The position numbers were made by a program, and so were the translations under genes. A DNA stretch of 58,925 bases from Pseudomonadota bacterium. Lineage in GTDB: Bacteria; Pseudomonadota; Gammaproteobacteria; Pseudomonadales; Pseudohongiellaceae. Positions 45,789-54,116 of the stretch are shown piece after piece; positions within the stretch are counted from its first letter, which is position 1, and each line of letters opens with the position of its first letter. The notes under the pieces are model-generated. The model saw only the letters and a list, made by a program, of their open reading frames with translations. It was not told the origin of the DNA and did not search any database. The stretch spans positions 1 to 58,925 of the forward strand of contig JAQCBT010000021.1 in assembly GCA_027621405.1 (NCBI GenBank), given 5' to 3'.

Positions 45789-46121
45789 ACAGTCTAGCAG
45801 ATGGCCGTTGGCTGGCTTAAGCCGATTTGTCCTATAAGACGTTGTTCATAGATTACGGCGTGCTAAGTGCCACGGGTGTTGGGCTGCTGTAACGAGACAG
45901 GCCTGCACGTTTTTCCCCGTAATCGGGTCTCTTAAGGAAGCTTGCTTGTGGCGGCATATTAGCTTGCCACCCTGCAGGGATTGGGCGTCCTGGCGCGCTG
46001 AAGAGAAGCCAGGATCAGCCGATTGTGTCATGACAGCAGAGGGGCATTTTGTTACCTTTTGGCACATTGAGCCTGCCCCTGAAGCGTTACACTGTTGCTA
46101 CCGATATTCAGGATCGAACCA
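45385..46121. other. Poorly coding region between recJ and dsbD
   Basis: About 740 bp. Apart from the doubtful minus-strand frame it shows a TGTCATGACA palindrome at 46027-46036 and no credible gene. The dsbD promoter is probably within 45980-46100 but no strong -35/-10 pair is obvious. Confidence 0.4.
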
Positions 46122-49067
46122 ATGCTACGACCCTACGCCAAGTCATTGATATCATTATTTTTTGTGCTTATTTCCGGCGCCAGCTGGGGACAGGTGCACC
46201 AGACTGATCAAATCGCGGTTGAGCTGATATCCGAGACCAGTAATGTGGTCCCGGGGCAGACAAGCTGGCTTGCTATACGACTGGACCCCATCGAGCACTG
46301 GCATACTTACTGGAAATTTGGCGGTGACAGCGGCGAGGCGACCCGCGCGTTCGACTGGCAATTACCGGCAGGGGCCGAGGTCGGAGACATCCAGTGGCCA
46401 ATCCCTGACTGGACACCCTTCCTCGGTAGCGAATTGGTGACTTTCACCTATGAGCATGAGGTCTTCCTGCCAATCGCTCTCCAGGTTCCAGCTGATTTTA
46501 CGGGCGCAAGATTCGACCTCAGCACCAACATCGAATGGCAGGTGTGCGACGAGATCTGCATTCCTGGCGACGCGCAATTCAGCCTGTCCTTGCCAGTGGG
46601 CGACAGCCTCGAGCTTGATTCACAGTGGCAAACAGCCTTCGCCGAGACACGGCAGTCCCTGCCGGTGCCGCTTGCCGAGCATGACCTCTACGCCAGCTTC
46701 AACGACCATGACGGCAAGATCAATGTCATGGTGGAAGGCACGGAAGAACTATTCGGCAATGTAGATGAAGCCTGGTTCTTCCCAACCGAGCGTCGAATCA
46801 TGCGCTATGCGCCGTATCGTGACGTGATGCTGGACGGTGACCGGGTTCAGATAAGCACCGAGCAGCATCGACGCTATGACGGCAGCGTGGCAGAAATCGC
46901 GGGTTTGCTGTCGTTTATCGATGAGGACGGCACGCGCCACGCCTATGACATCAGCGCGCGCCACAGCAACATCGCCTGGGACCACAGCATCGAAGTTGAG
47001 CTCCTGGCAGAAACCACCAATGTCGTTCCAGGCGAAACAACCTGGCTGGGTTTGCGACTCGACCCGGCGGAGCATTGGCATACCTACTGGAAAATGGGTG
47101 GCGACAGTGGTGAGCCCACCAGCCTGAACGAGTGGTCGGCGCCGGAAGGTAGCCAGATCGGCGATATCCAGTGGCCGGCACCGCACTGGTTGCCATTCTA
47201 TGACACCGATCTCGTGAATTTCGGTTATGAAGAAGAAATTATCCTGCCAGTCGCGGTCACAATCCCGGAAGACTATGTCGGCGAATCGGTAGAGTTGAGT
47301 ACCCTGGCCTACTGGAATGTCTGTGACCAGGTATGTATTCCCGGTGAACAACGCCTGAGTATCACATTGCCGGTTGCTGAAGTTGCCGAATATGATGCGC
47401 TGACCCAGCCATTGTTCGCCGCGACCCGCGCCATGCTGCCGGTGACCGACCACAACATAAAATCCTTGATCGCGGTAGCAGGTGAACGGGTAAGTCTTGG
47501 ATTTGAGGCACCTGACCCTGTTTTTGCCGACTACACAGACGCCTGGTTTTTCCCCGAGCAGCGTCGGATCATCAAGCCTGGTCCCCTGCGTGATGTAAGC
47601 ATCCAGGGCAACCTGCTACAGATCACGCATCAGCAACCGAGGCGCATGCTCGATGACCTGTCGGAAGTCTATGGCGTGTTGGTGCTACAGAATGCGCAGG
47701 GCGACAGAGTCGCCTATGACTTCATTAACCCGGCCGCCGATGCCAATAGCACAACCATCGCTCCCCTGGCCGCGCTCACCCAGGATCAGGGAAGCAGCGG
47801 CGGTGCGGGTACTGCCGGCAGCCTGCTGGTCTTCATGGGGCTGGCTTTCCTTGGCGGCTTGATTCTGAACCTGATGCCCTGTGTGTTTCCCGTACTGTCT
47901 ATCAAGGCTCTGAGCTTTACCAAGGGGATCGGCGAATCGCGAGAGAAACAACGCAATGATGGCCTGGCCTATACGCTCGGGGTGGTGGTGGCCTTCGTGG
48001 CCCTGGCTTCTGTATTGATAGCATTACGAGCCGCCGGCGAGGCGGTGGGGTGGGCATTCCAGTTCCAGCAGCCCTGGTTCCTGGCATTCATCGTATACCT
48101 GTTCTTCCTGATGGGCCTGAGTCTGTCAGGCGTCTTCGAGATCGGCACCGGATTGATGGGTGCAGGCGGCAGTCTCACTGCGCAGAGTGGCTACAAAGGC
48201 TCATTCTTCACCGGAGTGCTGGCGACCACTGTCGCTACTCCATGCACGGCGCCCTTTATGGGGCCAGCAATCGGCTTCGCCCTGAGCCAATCATGGTTTG
48301 TGGCCATGGCGGTTTTTGTCGCGCTGGGTCTCGGTATGGCCTTGCCCATACTCGTGCTGAGTTTTGTCCCGGCGCTGTTTAAATACCTGCCAAAGCCTGG
48401 ACCGTGGATGGAGACGTTCAAACAGTTCATGGCCTTCCCACTGTATGCGTCGGCTCTGTTCTTCCTGTGGGTACTGGGTAACCAGGTTGGGATCATGGGA
48501 ATGTCGCTAGTACTCGGAAGCTGCATCGTGTTTGCCTTCGCAGCCTGGCTTTACCAGAGACGTTTCTCCATGGGGCCGATCATGCGCACGATTAATTACG
48601 CGGTTGGTACCGGCAGCTTCGCTCTAGCCCTATATCTGACCCAGTCGCCATTCATGCAAACGTTACCGTCAGCCTCTGTTGCAGCGGCTGAAACTGCAGA
48701 TGGGGAGACGAGCAGTTCTTCATCCAATTACGAGGTATTCAGCAGTGCCCGGGTCAATGAACTACGTGCAGCGGGTCGACCGGTATTTGTGAATATGACG
48801 GCGGCCTGGTGTATTACCTGTCTGGCCAACGAACAGACCACCCTCAGTACAGAGCGTGTGCAACAGGTAATGTCAGAGAATGATATTACCTATCTCAAAG
48901 GTGACTGGACCAACGAGGACCCTGAGATAACCGCCGTGCTGGAAGCGTTTAACCGTCCGTCGGTACCACTCTACATATTGTATCCGGGTGATCTGTCTGC
49001 CGAACCGGTGATCCTGCCTCAGATTCTCACGCCAGGCATCGTGACCGAAGCCTTCGAATCCATTTAG
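46122..49067 (+). CDS. dsbD: DsbD-family thiol:disulfide reductase with duplicated periplasmic domain
   Basis: Passes electrons from cytoplasmic thioredoxin to periplasmic partners such as DsbC. The 981-aa protein (E. coli DsbD is 565) has a signal peptide (residues 1-22). Two tandem copies of the N-terminal domain follow: residues about 31-157 and 290-416, each with VVPG-T-WL-RLDP-EHWHTYWK, GDIQWP and a CDxxCIPG pair. Residues about 565-840 are the eight-helix membrane domain, with Cys in LMPCVFPVLS and TVATPCTAPFMG. The C-terminal thioredoxin domain has WCITC, C897 and C900. The ATG at 46122 is chosen over TTG 46095. The CxxxCIPG form resembles ScsB-type proteins. Confidence 0.92.
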   Translation: MLRPYAKSLISLFFVLISGASWGQVHQTDQIAVELISETSNVVPGQTSWLAIRLDPIEHWHTYWKFGGDSGEATRAFDWQLPAGAEVGDIQWPIPDWTPFLGSELVTFTYEHEVFLPIALQVPADFTGARFDLSTNIEWQVCDEICIPGDAQFSLSLPVGDSLELDSQWQTAFAETRQSLPVPLAEHDLYASFNDHDGKINVMVEGTEELFGNVDEAWFFPTERRIMRYAPYRDVMLDGDRVQISTEQHRRYDGSVAEIAGLLSFIDEDGTRHAYDISARHSNIAWDHSIEVELLAETTNVVPGETTWLGLRLDPAEHWHTYWKMGGDSGEPTSLNEWSAPEGSQIGDIQWPAPHWLPFYDTDLVNFGYEEEIILPVAVTIPEDYVGESVELSTLAYWNVCDQVCIPGEQRLSITLPVAEVAEYDALTQPLFAATRAMLPVTDHNIKSLIAVAGERVSLGFEAPDPVFADYTDAWFFPEQRRIIKPGPLRDVSIQGNLLQITHQQPRRMLDDLSEVYGVLVLQNAQGDRVAYDFINPAADANSTTIAPLAALTQDQGSSGGAGTAGSLLVFMGLAFLGGLILNLMPCVFPVLSIKALSFTKGIGESREKQRNDGLAYTLGVVVAFVALASVLIALRAAGEAVGWAFQFQQPWFLAFIVYLFFLMGLSLSGVFEIGTGLMGAGGSLTAQSGYKGSFFTGVLATTVATPCTAPFMGPAIGFALSQSWFVAMAVFVALGLGMALPILVLSFVPALFKYLPKPGPWMETFKQFMAFPLYASALFFLWVLGNQVGIMGMSLVLGSCIVFAFAAWLYQRRFSMGPIMRTINYAVGTGSFALALYLTQSPFMQTLPSASVAAAETADGETSSSSSNYEVFSSARVNELRAAGRPVFVNMTAAWCITCLANEQTTLSTERVQQVMSENDITYLKGDWTNEDPEITAVLEAFNRPSVPLYILYPGDLSAEPVILPQILTPGIVTEAFESI

Positions 49068-49077
49068 GATCGCTCTG

Positions 49078-49168
49078 GCATTCAGGATCTTCCTGACAGC
49101 CTGAATGCTTGCGGTCTATTCGCTGATCCTGGGTTTGGAATCAGCTTGCTGCGCTAAGGCAGCAAGCA
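49078..49168. terminator. Hairpins between convergent dsbD and FHA genes
   Basis: GCATTCAGG (49078-49086) pairs with CCTGAATGC (49100-49108). A second stem GCTTGCTGC (49144-49152) pairs with GCAGCAAGC (49159-49167) around GCTAAG. Neither has a strong T-run, so termination strength is uncertain, but the position suits both genes. Confidence 0.5.
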
Positions 49169-49178
49169 GTGAGCGGGT

Positions 49179-49886
49179 TCAGCTCGCCAGGAAGTATTCG
49201 ATTTTGAGTCGGTTAATCTCGATGACATCGTGATTCTCAAGCTTGCGGGCACGGGCGCCGATGTCTTCCCCGTTGACCCGGGGTGGGGTCTTGCCGGATT
49301 CGTGGTCCAGGCACACAATGAAATGCCCGTCCGGACGCTTGTTGATCTGCACCACCTCCGAACCCGCCTTGCCTAGCTTTACGGATGCTTTTCTGAGTGG
49401 CAACTCCTTACCCGCGCCACTGCCATTGAGTATCTGCAGCTTTGCTGTTTCGAGAGGACTCCGCTCTACCTTGACTGGTTCGTATTCCACTTCATGACTG
49501 CTGGCGGCGACCGAACTGGGGTAAGTGGGGGGATTGGCTGTGGCCTTCGGACGTATCAATACTGTCTTCTCACCATCGTCTTCAATGGCAGCTGAATTCT
49601 TGTTGAGATAGCGTAGCTCATGTTTGCCAATGGTTATCACATCACCGCTGCGCAGTGGATGTTTCGTGATGCGTTGTCCATTGACGAAGGTGCCGTTGGT
49701 GCTGTTGAGATCTTCGAGGAAGGAATCATCGAAGATGGTAAGCAGTTTCGCATGGTGACCGCTCACTGCGAGATTCTCGATGCGAATGTCATTGTCTTCC
49801 TTGCGACCAATGGTCATGACTTCTTTGTCGAGCGCAAATTCTCCAATCTTGTTGGAGTTAAAGCTGAACTCTAATTTGCCTGTCAT
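49179..49886 (-). CDS. FHA domain protein (one clear, one weak FHA)
   Basis: A 235-aa protein that should bind phosphothreonine peptides. The first FHA (residues 4-95) has TIGRKEDNDIRI, SGHHAKL and NSTNGTFVNG, the full Gly-Arg, Ser-x-x-His and Asn-Gly set. A linker with Pro/Ser follows. The second half (residues about 150-235) begins AKLQILNGSGAGKELPL and has a degenerate FHA layout with VNGEDIG. It is the last gene of the kinase/phosphatase operon, 49 bp after the phosphatase, so it is the likely reader of the kinase's products. Confidence 0.9.
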   Translation of the reverse strand: MTGKLEFSFNSNKIGEFALDKEVMTIGRKEDNDIRIENLAVSGHHAKLLTIFDDSFLEDLNSTNGTFVNGQRITKHPLRSGDVITIGKHELRYLNKNSAAIEDDGEKTVLIRPKATANPPTYPSSVAASSHEVEYEPVKVERSPLETAKLQILNGSGAGKELPLRKASVKLGKAGSEVVQINKRPDGHFIVCLDHESGKTPPRVNGEDIGARARKLENHDVIEINRLKIEYFLAS

Positions 49887-49935
49887 CTTAATTACTCGCT
49901 ATTCAATTCGCGCGTGGTATCAATTGTATCGCCAA

Positions 49936-50703
49936 CTATTGAACCGCCATCTGCATCAGGATCACTGAAATATTGTCTTTGCCACCATGTGAATTGGCTA
50001 TCCTGACTAGCGTTTTGGCAGCGTCATCGAGATCGTTGCTACGCTCTCGCAAGACTTCCTGAATCTTCCAGTCCGCAACCATGTCCGACAGGCCGTCGGA
50101 ACAAAGAAGATAGATATCGCCATCCTTGAGTTCCTGTTGCACAGTATCGACTTCGACCTGTTCCTTGGTGCCCAGGGCTCGGGTGACAATATGTCCGACA
50201 CTGGCCTCGCGTGCCTCCTCTTCAGTATAGAAGCCCCTGTCTACCAGATCCTGCACCAGACTGTGATCTTTCGTTACTCGTTTGAGGTGTCTATCGCGAA
50301 ACACATAGAGTCTCGAATCTCCCACGTGCCCTGCATAAATGAAACCCTCATGCACAAGCACCGCTACCAGGGTAGTACCCATGCCCCTGTGTTGCTCCAG
50401 GGCCTCAGAGGCCTGGAAAATCATACTGTTGCTGTAGGAAATAGTATTACTTACGTATTCCAGTAACTGCGATCCAGTTATCGATCTTGATGATTCGGGA
50501 TCGGCCATGGTGCGGAGGTGTTCCATCACGGATTCGACGGCCATGTGTGAGGCGATCTCGCCAGATTGGTGGCCTCCCATGCCATCGGCCAGCACGGCGA
50601 TGCCCAATTCCTGGTTGAAATCGATGTGGTCCTCGTTAATCTGGCGCTTCAAACCAGTGTCAGTAAACCCGGCTATTCTCACTTTGAAAATTTCCCCTGA
50701 CAT
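49936..50703 (-). CDS. PP2C-family protein serine/threonine phosphatase
   Basis: A 255-aa metal-dependent phosphatase. Motifs: NEDHIDFNQELGIAVLADGMGGHQSGEIA (broken here by the DGMGG metal site), GMGTTLVAVLV, AGHVGDSRLYVF, LLCSDGLSDMV and GGKDNISVILMQ, matching the bacterial Stp/PstP type. It should reverse phosphorylation by the upstream kinase. It overlaps that gene by 44 bp, so the two are translationally coupled. No membrane segment. Confidence 0.93.
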   Translation of the reverse strand: MSGEIFKVRIAGFTDTGLKRQINEDHIDFNQELGIAVLADGMGGHQSGEIASHMAVESVMEHLRTMADPESSRSITGSQLLEYVSNTISYSNSMIFQASEALEQHRGMGTTLVAVLVHEGFIYAGHVGDSRLYVFRDRHLKRVTKDHSLVQDLVDRGFYTEEEAREASVGHIVTRALGTKEQVEVDTVQQELKDGDIYLLCSDGLSDMVADWKIQEVLRERSNDLDDAAKTLVRIANSHGGKDNISVILMQMAVQ

Positions 50704-52606
50704 CGGTTTTACCTATCAATCCCTGAAACTCATCAACCACAGCCGAGTAGATTGCTGGCATGCTCTGGTTAATCTTCTCTTGTCCATCGAATAAAAACAG
50801 ATACTGTGCATAGACCAGGCAGAGCAGGGCGAAAAGGAAATGAATCCGTGAGTTTGGCCTGGTATTGTTATCGGCCGCCACGATCACGGACACCGGGGCG
50901 ACTTCGATCCCGGGTTCCCTTGGTTTGAGAATTCGGGTCTTCTTTATGTCGCCTTTTCGGCGATCAGATGAGCGTTTTTTATCACGTACTGGCTTCTCAG
51001 TAAACGCCCTCAACTGTTTGCGATTCATATGGGTATCGAACAGCTCTACTGCCCAATGCAGGCTTTCCGGATTCCTGTTTTCCGGGATCGTGGAAAGCAT
51101 GTTGGTGATTAGTTCCTGGATGTCTTTAGGAAGATCGGTAAAACATTTCCGCATGAAGAATCCGGTCTCGTTGCGACGTCGGGGCAGGCAACCTGTGAAT
51201 AGCTGGTAAAGAATGACCCCGACGGAATAGATATCGCCAGCCATCGAGCGTTCTTCGCCTTCCAGTGAATAGTAGTGGGCGGTCTCAACCCGCTCGATAT
51301 CATCCTGGAGTGAGAAGTCGGTAACTTTCACATTGCCGTCGGTACTGAACAGTACATTGGTCGGTCGCAGGTGGCCATGCACGATGCGGTTGTTGTGGGC
51401 AAAGATTACTGCCTCACAGATCTGGCTCGCGATAGTCAGGGTTTGCTGCCAATTGAGCTGGAAGGCGAGTTTGTCCTGCAGGGTACCGCCACTCATGTAC
51501 TCCTGGACCAGAATAAAATGTTCCTCATTGCGGAATGAGCCCAGAGTGTTGACAATGTTCGGATGGGACAGGGACGCCAGCATACTCATGGCTTCGTAGC
51601 CAGTACTGCTGCGCAGCTTCTTCTTGATGATCAGCAGGGTACCTTTCTGCTTCTGCTGATACAGGTAGACGCCACCGTAACGATCTTCCCGCAGTACATC
51701 CAATAGCATGAAGCGGGACTTGAATCGGGTGAAGCCTTCTTCGACCCTTGCCTTCTGTGCCTCGTCGATATGAGCGCCCTGGGCGATGGCAAGCAGCGCG
51801 GTTTTCAGCTGTTCGGCAGAGGCCGGGCGTTTGTCCGGTTCTTGCTCGAGACATTGCAGAATCAGGTCGTTGAGTGCAGGTGGGATATCCTTGTCGATAT
51901 CGGCCGGCGGCGGGAATAACCCGGTCGGAAGCTTGCCGGTGAACAGATTGTACATAACGACGCCGACAGAATAGAGATCGCTCTGGGCAGTTACATTGTC
52001 GGATGATTCTCTCTGCTCCGGGGACATGTAGTTGAATGTTCCCATGACCATACCAGTGCAGGTGCGATCCATTGGCAGGTTTTTCTCGTCATAGAACTGG
52101 GCGATACCAAAATCGAGAATCTTTATGTTGGCATCATCATCCAGAAGTATATTGTCGGGCTTTATGTCTCGATGGATAACATTGTTTCTATGGGCATAGG
52201 CGAGCGCCTTGAGAATCTGGACAACGATATCGATCTTTTCGTGATAGCTGATCTGTCTGGCTTTAAGAGCGGTGCCAAGATCGATGCCCTCGATGAATTC
52301 CATAACGAAATAGGGCATATCATCCTGAGTGATGCCCCGGTCTATCACATGGATGATATTCGCGTGGTTGAGCCTCGCGATGATGTAGGATTCGCGCTCG
52401 AACCTGGAGCGTGCTTCCTCCTCGGCGCTCAGCTCGTTGATCAGTAATTTGATGGCAACAGGGCGCTGCAGGGAATCCTGGATTCCCTTGTAGACGTGGG
52501 CCATTCCGCCCTCGCCGATCTTGATCAGGTTTGAATAGCCCTTAAGCTTCATGCTTCCATCCCTGATGCTGCTGCAGATTTTGACTTCACTGTTGAGGTT
52601 CCTCAT
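50660..52606 (-). CDS. Ser/Thr protein kinase fused to a pseudokinase, membrane-anchored
   Basis: A 648-aa protein. Kinase domain 1 (residues about 24-275) is complete: KIGEGGMAHVYKG loop, K53, HRDIKPDN (D147) and DFG (D165). Domain 2 (residues about 300-525) has the kinase fold pattern, but the catalytic loop reads VHGHLRPTN (His in place of the catalytic Asp, D147's counterpart) and the metal site is DFS, so it is a pseudokinase. A basic linker (residues 530-565) and one membrane helix (residues 588-606) follow, with a short C-terminal tail outside. A second start at 52552 (MKLKGYSN) is possible. First gene of the kinase-phosphatase-FHA operon. Confidence 0.92.
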   Translation of the reverse strand: MRNLNSEVKICSSIRDGSMKLKGYSNLIKIGEGGMAHVYKGIQDSLQRPVAIKLLINELSAEEEARSRFERESYIIARLNHANIIHVIDRGITQDDMPYFVMEFIEGIDLGTALKARQISYHEKIDIVVQILKALAYAHRNNVIHRDIKPDNILLDDDANIKILDFGIAQFYDEKNLPMDRTCTGMVMGTFNYMSPEQRESSDNVTAQSDLYSVGVVMYNLFTGKLPTGLFPPPADIDKDIPPALNDLILQCLEQEPDKRPASAEQLKTALLAIAQGAHIDEAQKARVEEGFTRFKSRFMLLDVLREDRYGGVYLYQQKQKGTLLIIKKKLRSSTGYEAMSMLASLSHPNIVNTLGSFRNEEHFILVQEYMSGGTLQDKLAFQLNWQQTLTIASQICEAVIFAHNNRIVHGHLRPTNVLFSTDGNVKVTDFSLQDDIERVETAHYYSLEGEERSMAGDIYSVGVILYQLFTGCLPRRRNETGFFMRKCFTDLPKDIQELITNMLSTIPENRNPESLHWAVELFDTHMNRKQLRAFTEKPVRDKKRSSDRRKGDIKKTRILKPREPGIEVAPVSVIVAADNNTRPNSRIHFLFALLCLVYAQYLFLFDGQEKINQSMPAIYSAVVDEFQGLIGKTDVRGNFQSENSRVY

Positions 52607-52774
52607 GGATTAGCCTAATGAGGGATGCCCAAAGAAAATGTGATATTCTTCGCAAATTGCGGTTATCGTTGAAAAAACTCTTAGAAACCCAGTCACTTAT
52701 ATGGGTTTCAACTTTGCCGACCGCCAGTCAATCGGCACTGGCTCACACCAATTTCACGTAGGAAAATTGCCAGA

Positions 52775-53899
52775 ATGAAGGTTTTGAATTTCACTGCCGC
52801 CGCTATTATGGTTGTACTGATATTCTATTTGCTGATCGTGGGGGAGGCGCTACTACTGCCCTTCGTCATTGCAGTTACACTCTGGTATCTAATCAATACC
52901 CTGGCTCAGGGGTTCCACCGCATCGAAGTGGGAAGTTTCAGATTTCCCATGCCGCTGTGCCTGTTCGCCGCATTCGCCACGTTCCTGCTTCTGATCTGGT
53001 CGCTGATAAACTTTCTTAGTTCCACTGCTGGGGATGTATTGGAAGTGGCCCCGGTGTATCAGGACAACCTGACCCGCCGCTTGCAGACCCTGCCATTCAT
53101 TGACTTCGCGGCCTTCGAAGGCAGGAGTTTTAATGACCTGATCGCAGAGTGGATAGATATTCCCGCCTATGCCACGTCCATCGCTTCCTCTCTTGCAAGC
53201 GTCCTTGCCTCTGGTGGATTGATCCTGATCTACGTAGGTTTCCTGTTTCTCGAGCAGGGTCATTTTGGAAACAAGATATCGGCGCTGGTAGATGATGAAG
53301 AGAGGGAGAAAGCCGCGAGAAAAATAATCAATCGGATCAGGGACGATATTCAGAAGTACATCGGTATCAAGGTCTTCACCAGTACCCTTACTGGACTGCT
53401 GAGTTTTGCGTACCTGATGATCGTGGGGGTCGACTTCGCGGGTGTCTGGGGTCTGCTGATTTTCCTGCTGAACTTCATTCCCACAGTCGGTTCGATCATT
53501 GCCACCATCTTCCCCGCCCTGATCGCACTTGCCCAGTCCGATGGCTATACGCTGTTCTTCCTGGTGCTGGTAGGGATTGGCGCGTTCCAGGTGTGCATCG
53601 GTAACATCCTGGAGCCGAGGCTGATGGGAAGTTCATTTAACCTTAGCCCCATCATAATCCTGTTGAATCTGGCGCTCTGGGGTTCCATCTGGGGCATCCC
53701 GGGGATGTTCCTGTGCGTGCCGTTCCTGATAATCGTGGCGATTATCCTCAGCCACTTCCCCCAGACCCGGCCTATCGCCATCTTCCTGTCCAGCGACGGC
53801 AATCTGCGTGTCCCGGTAGACAAGATTATCCAGGCCTTCGATCTGGGGAGCAGCTCCGGCCTGCTGGGGCAGTCCAAGGAAGACGATTCGGGCAACTAG
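52775..53899 (+). CDS. AI-2E/PerM family membrane protein
   Basis: A 374-aa protein with about eight membrane helices, including the family's long loop between helices 2-3 and the conserved block GVWGLLIFLLNFIPTVGS. Members include TqsA (autoinducer-2 export) and PerM. Function in this organism is not known; quorum sensing should not be assumed. Transcribed away from the kinase operon. Confidence 0.88.
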   Translation: MKVLNFTAAAIMVVLIFYLLIVGEALLLPFVIAVTLWYLINTLAQGFHRIEVGSFRFPMPLCLFAAFATFLLLIWSLINFLSSTAGDVLEVAPVYQDNLTRRLQTLPFIDFAAFEGRSFNDLIAEWIDIPAYATSIASSLASVLASGGLILIYVGFLFLEQGHFGNKISALVDDEEREKAARKIINRIRDDIQKYIGIKVFTSTLTGLLSFAYLMIVGVDFAGVWGLLIFLLNFIPTVGSIIATIFPALIALAQSDGYTLFFLVLVGIGAFQVCIGNILEPRLMGSSFNLSPIIILLNLALWGSIWGIPGMFLCVPFLIIVAIILSHFPQTRPIAIFLSSDGNLRVPVDKIIQAFDLGSSSGLLGQSKEDDSGN

Positions 53900-54116
53900 C
53901 GGCTTCTGGGTGTGCTGTGACGCTATCCTGAACCCGCCTGGGCTGCCGTGAGCCGCTAAAAAAGCCTGCAAACTCAAGATATTAAGCGCTATAATCCTGT
54001 GCTTTTTTAAACCCCGGGCCCGATCCTGTGCGGGCAGGGCCTTCAATGGTCTGCGGGGCGAATACAGGCCGCATAACACCGGCAAACAACATCGGAAGGA
54101 AATGATCGAGAAGGGC

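Noticed and set aside
46749..47453. 234-codon minus-strand ORF
   Set aside because: It is a shadow of the duplicated DsbD domain on the other strand.
49936..52606. Type VI secretion regulatory cluster (PpkA/PppA/Fha)
   Set aside because: No tss genes are in the window, and the kinase's pseudokinase layout differs from PpkA.
52775..53899. Autoinducer-2 exporter
   Set aside because: The AI-2E family is broad (includes PerM) and there is no luxS or lsr context, so quorum-sensing function is not claimed.
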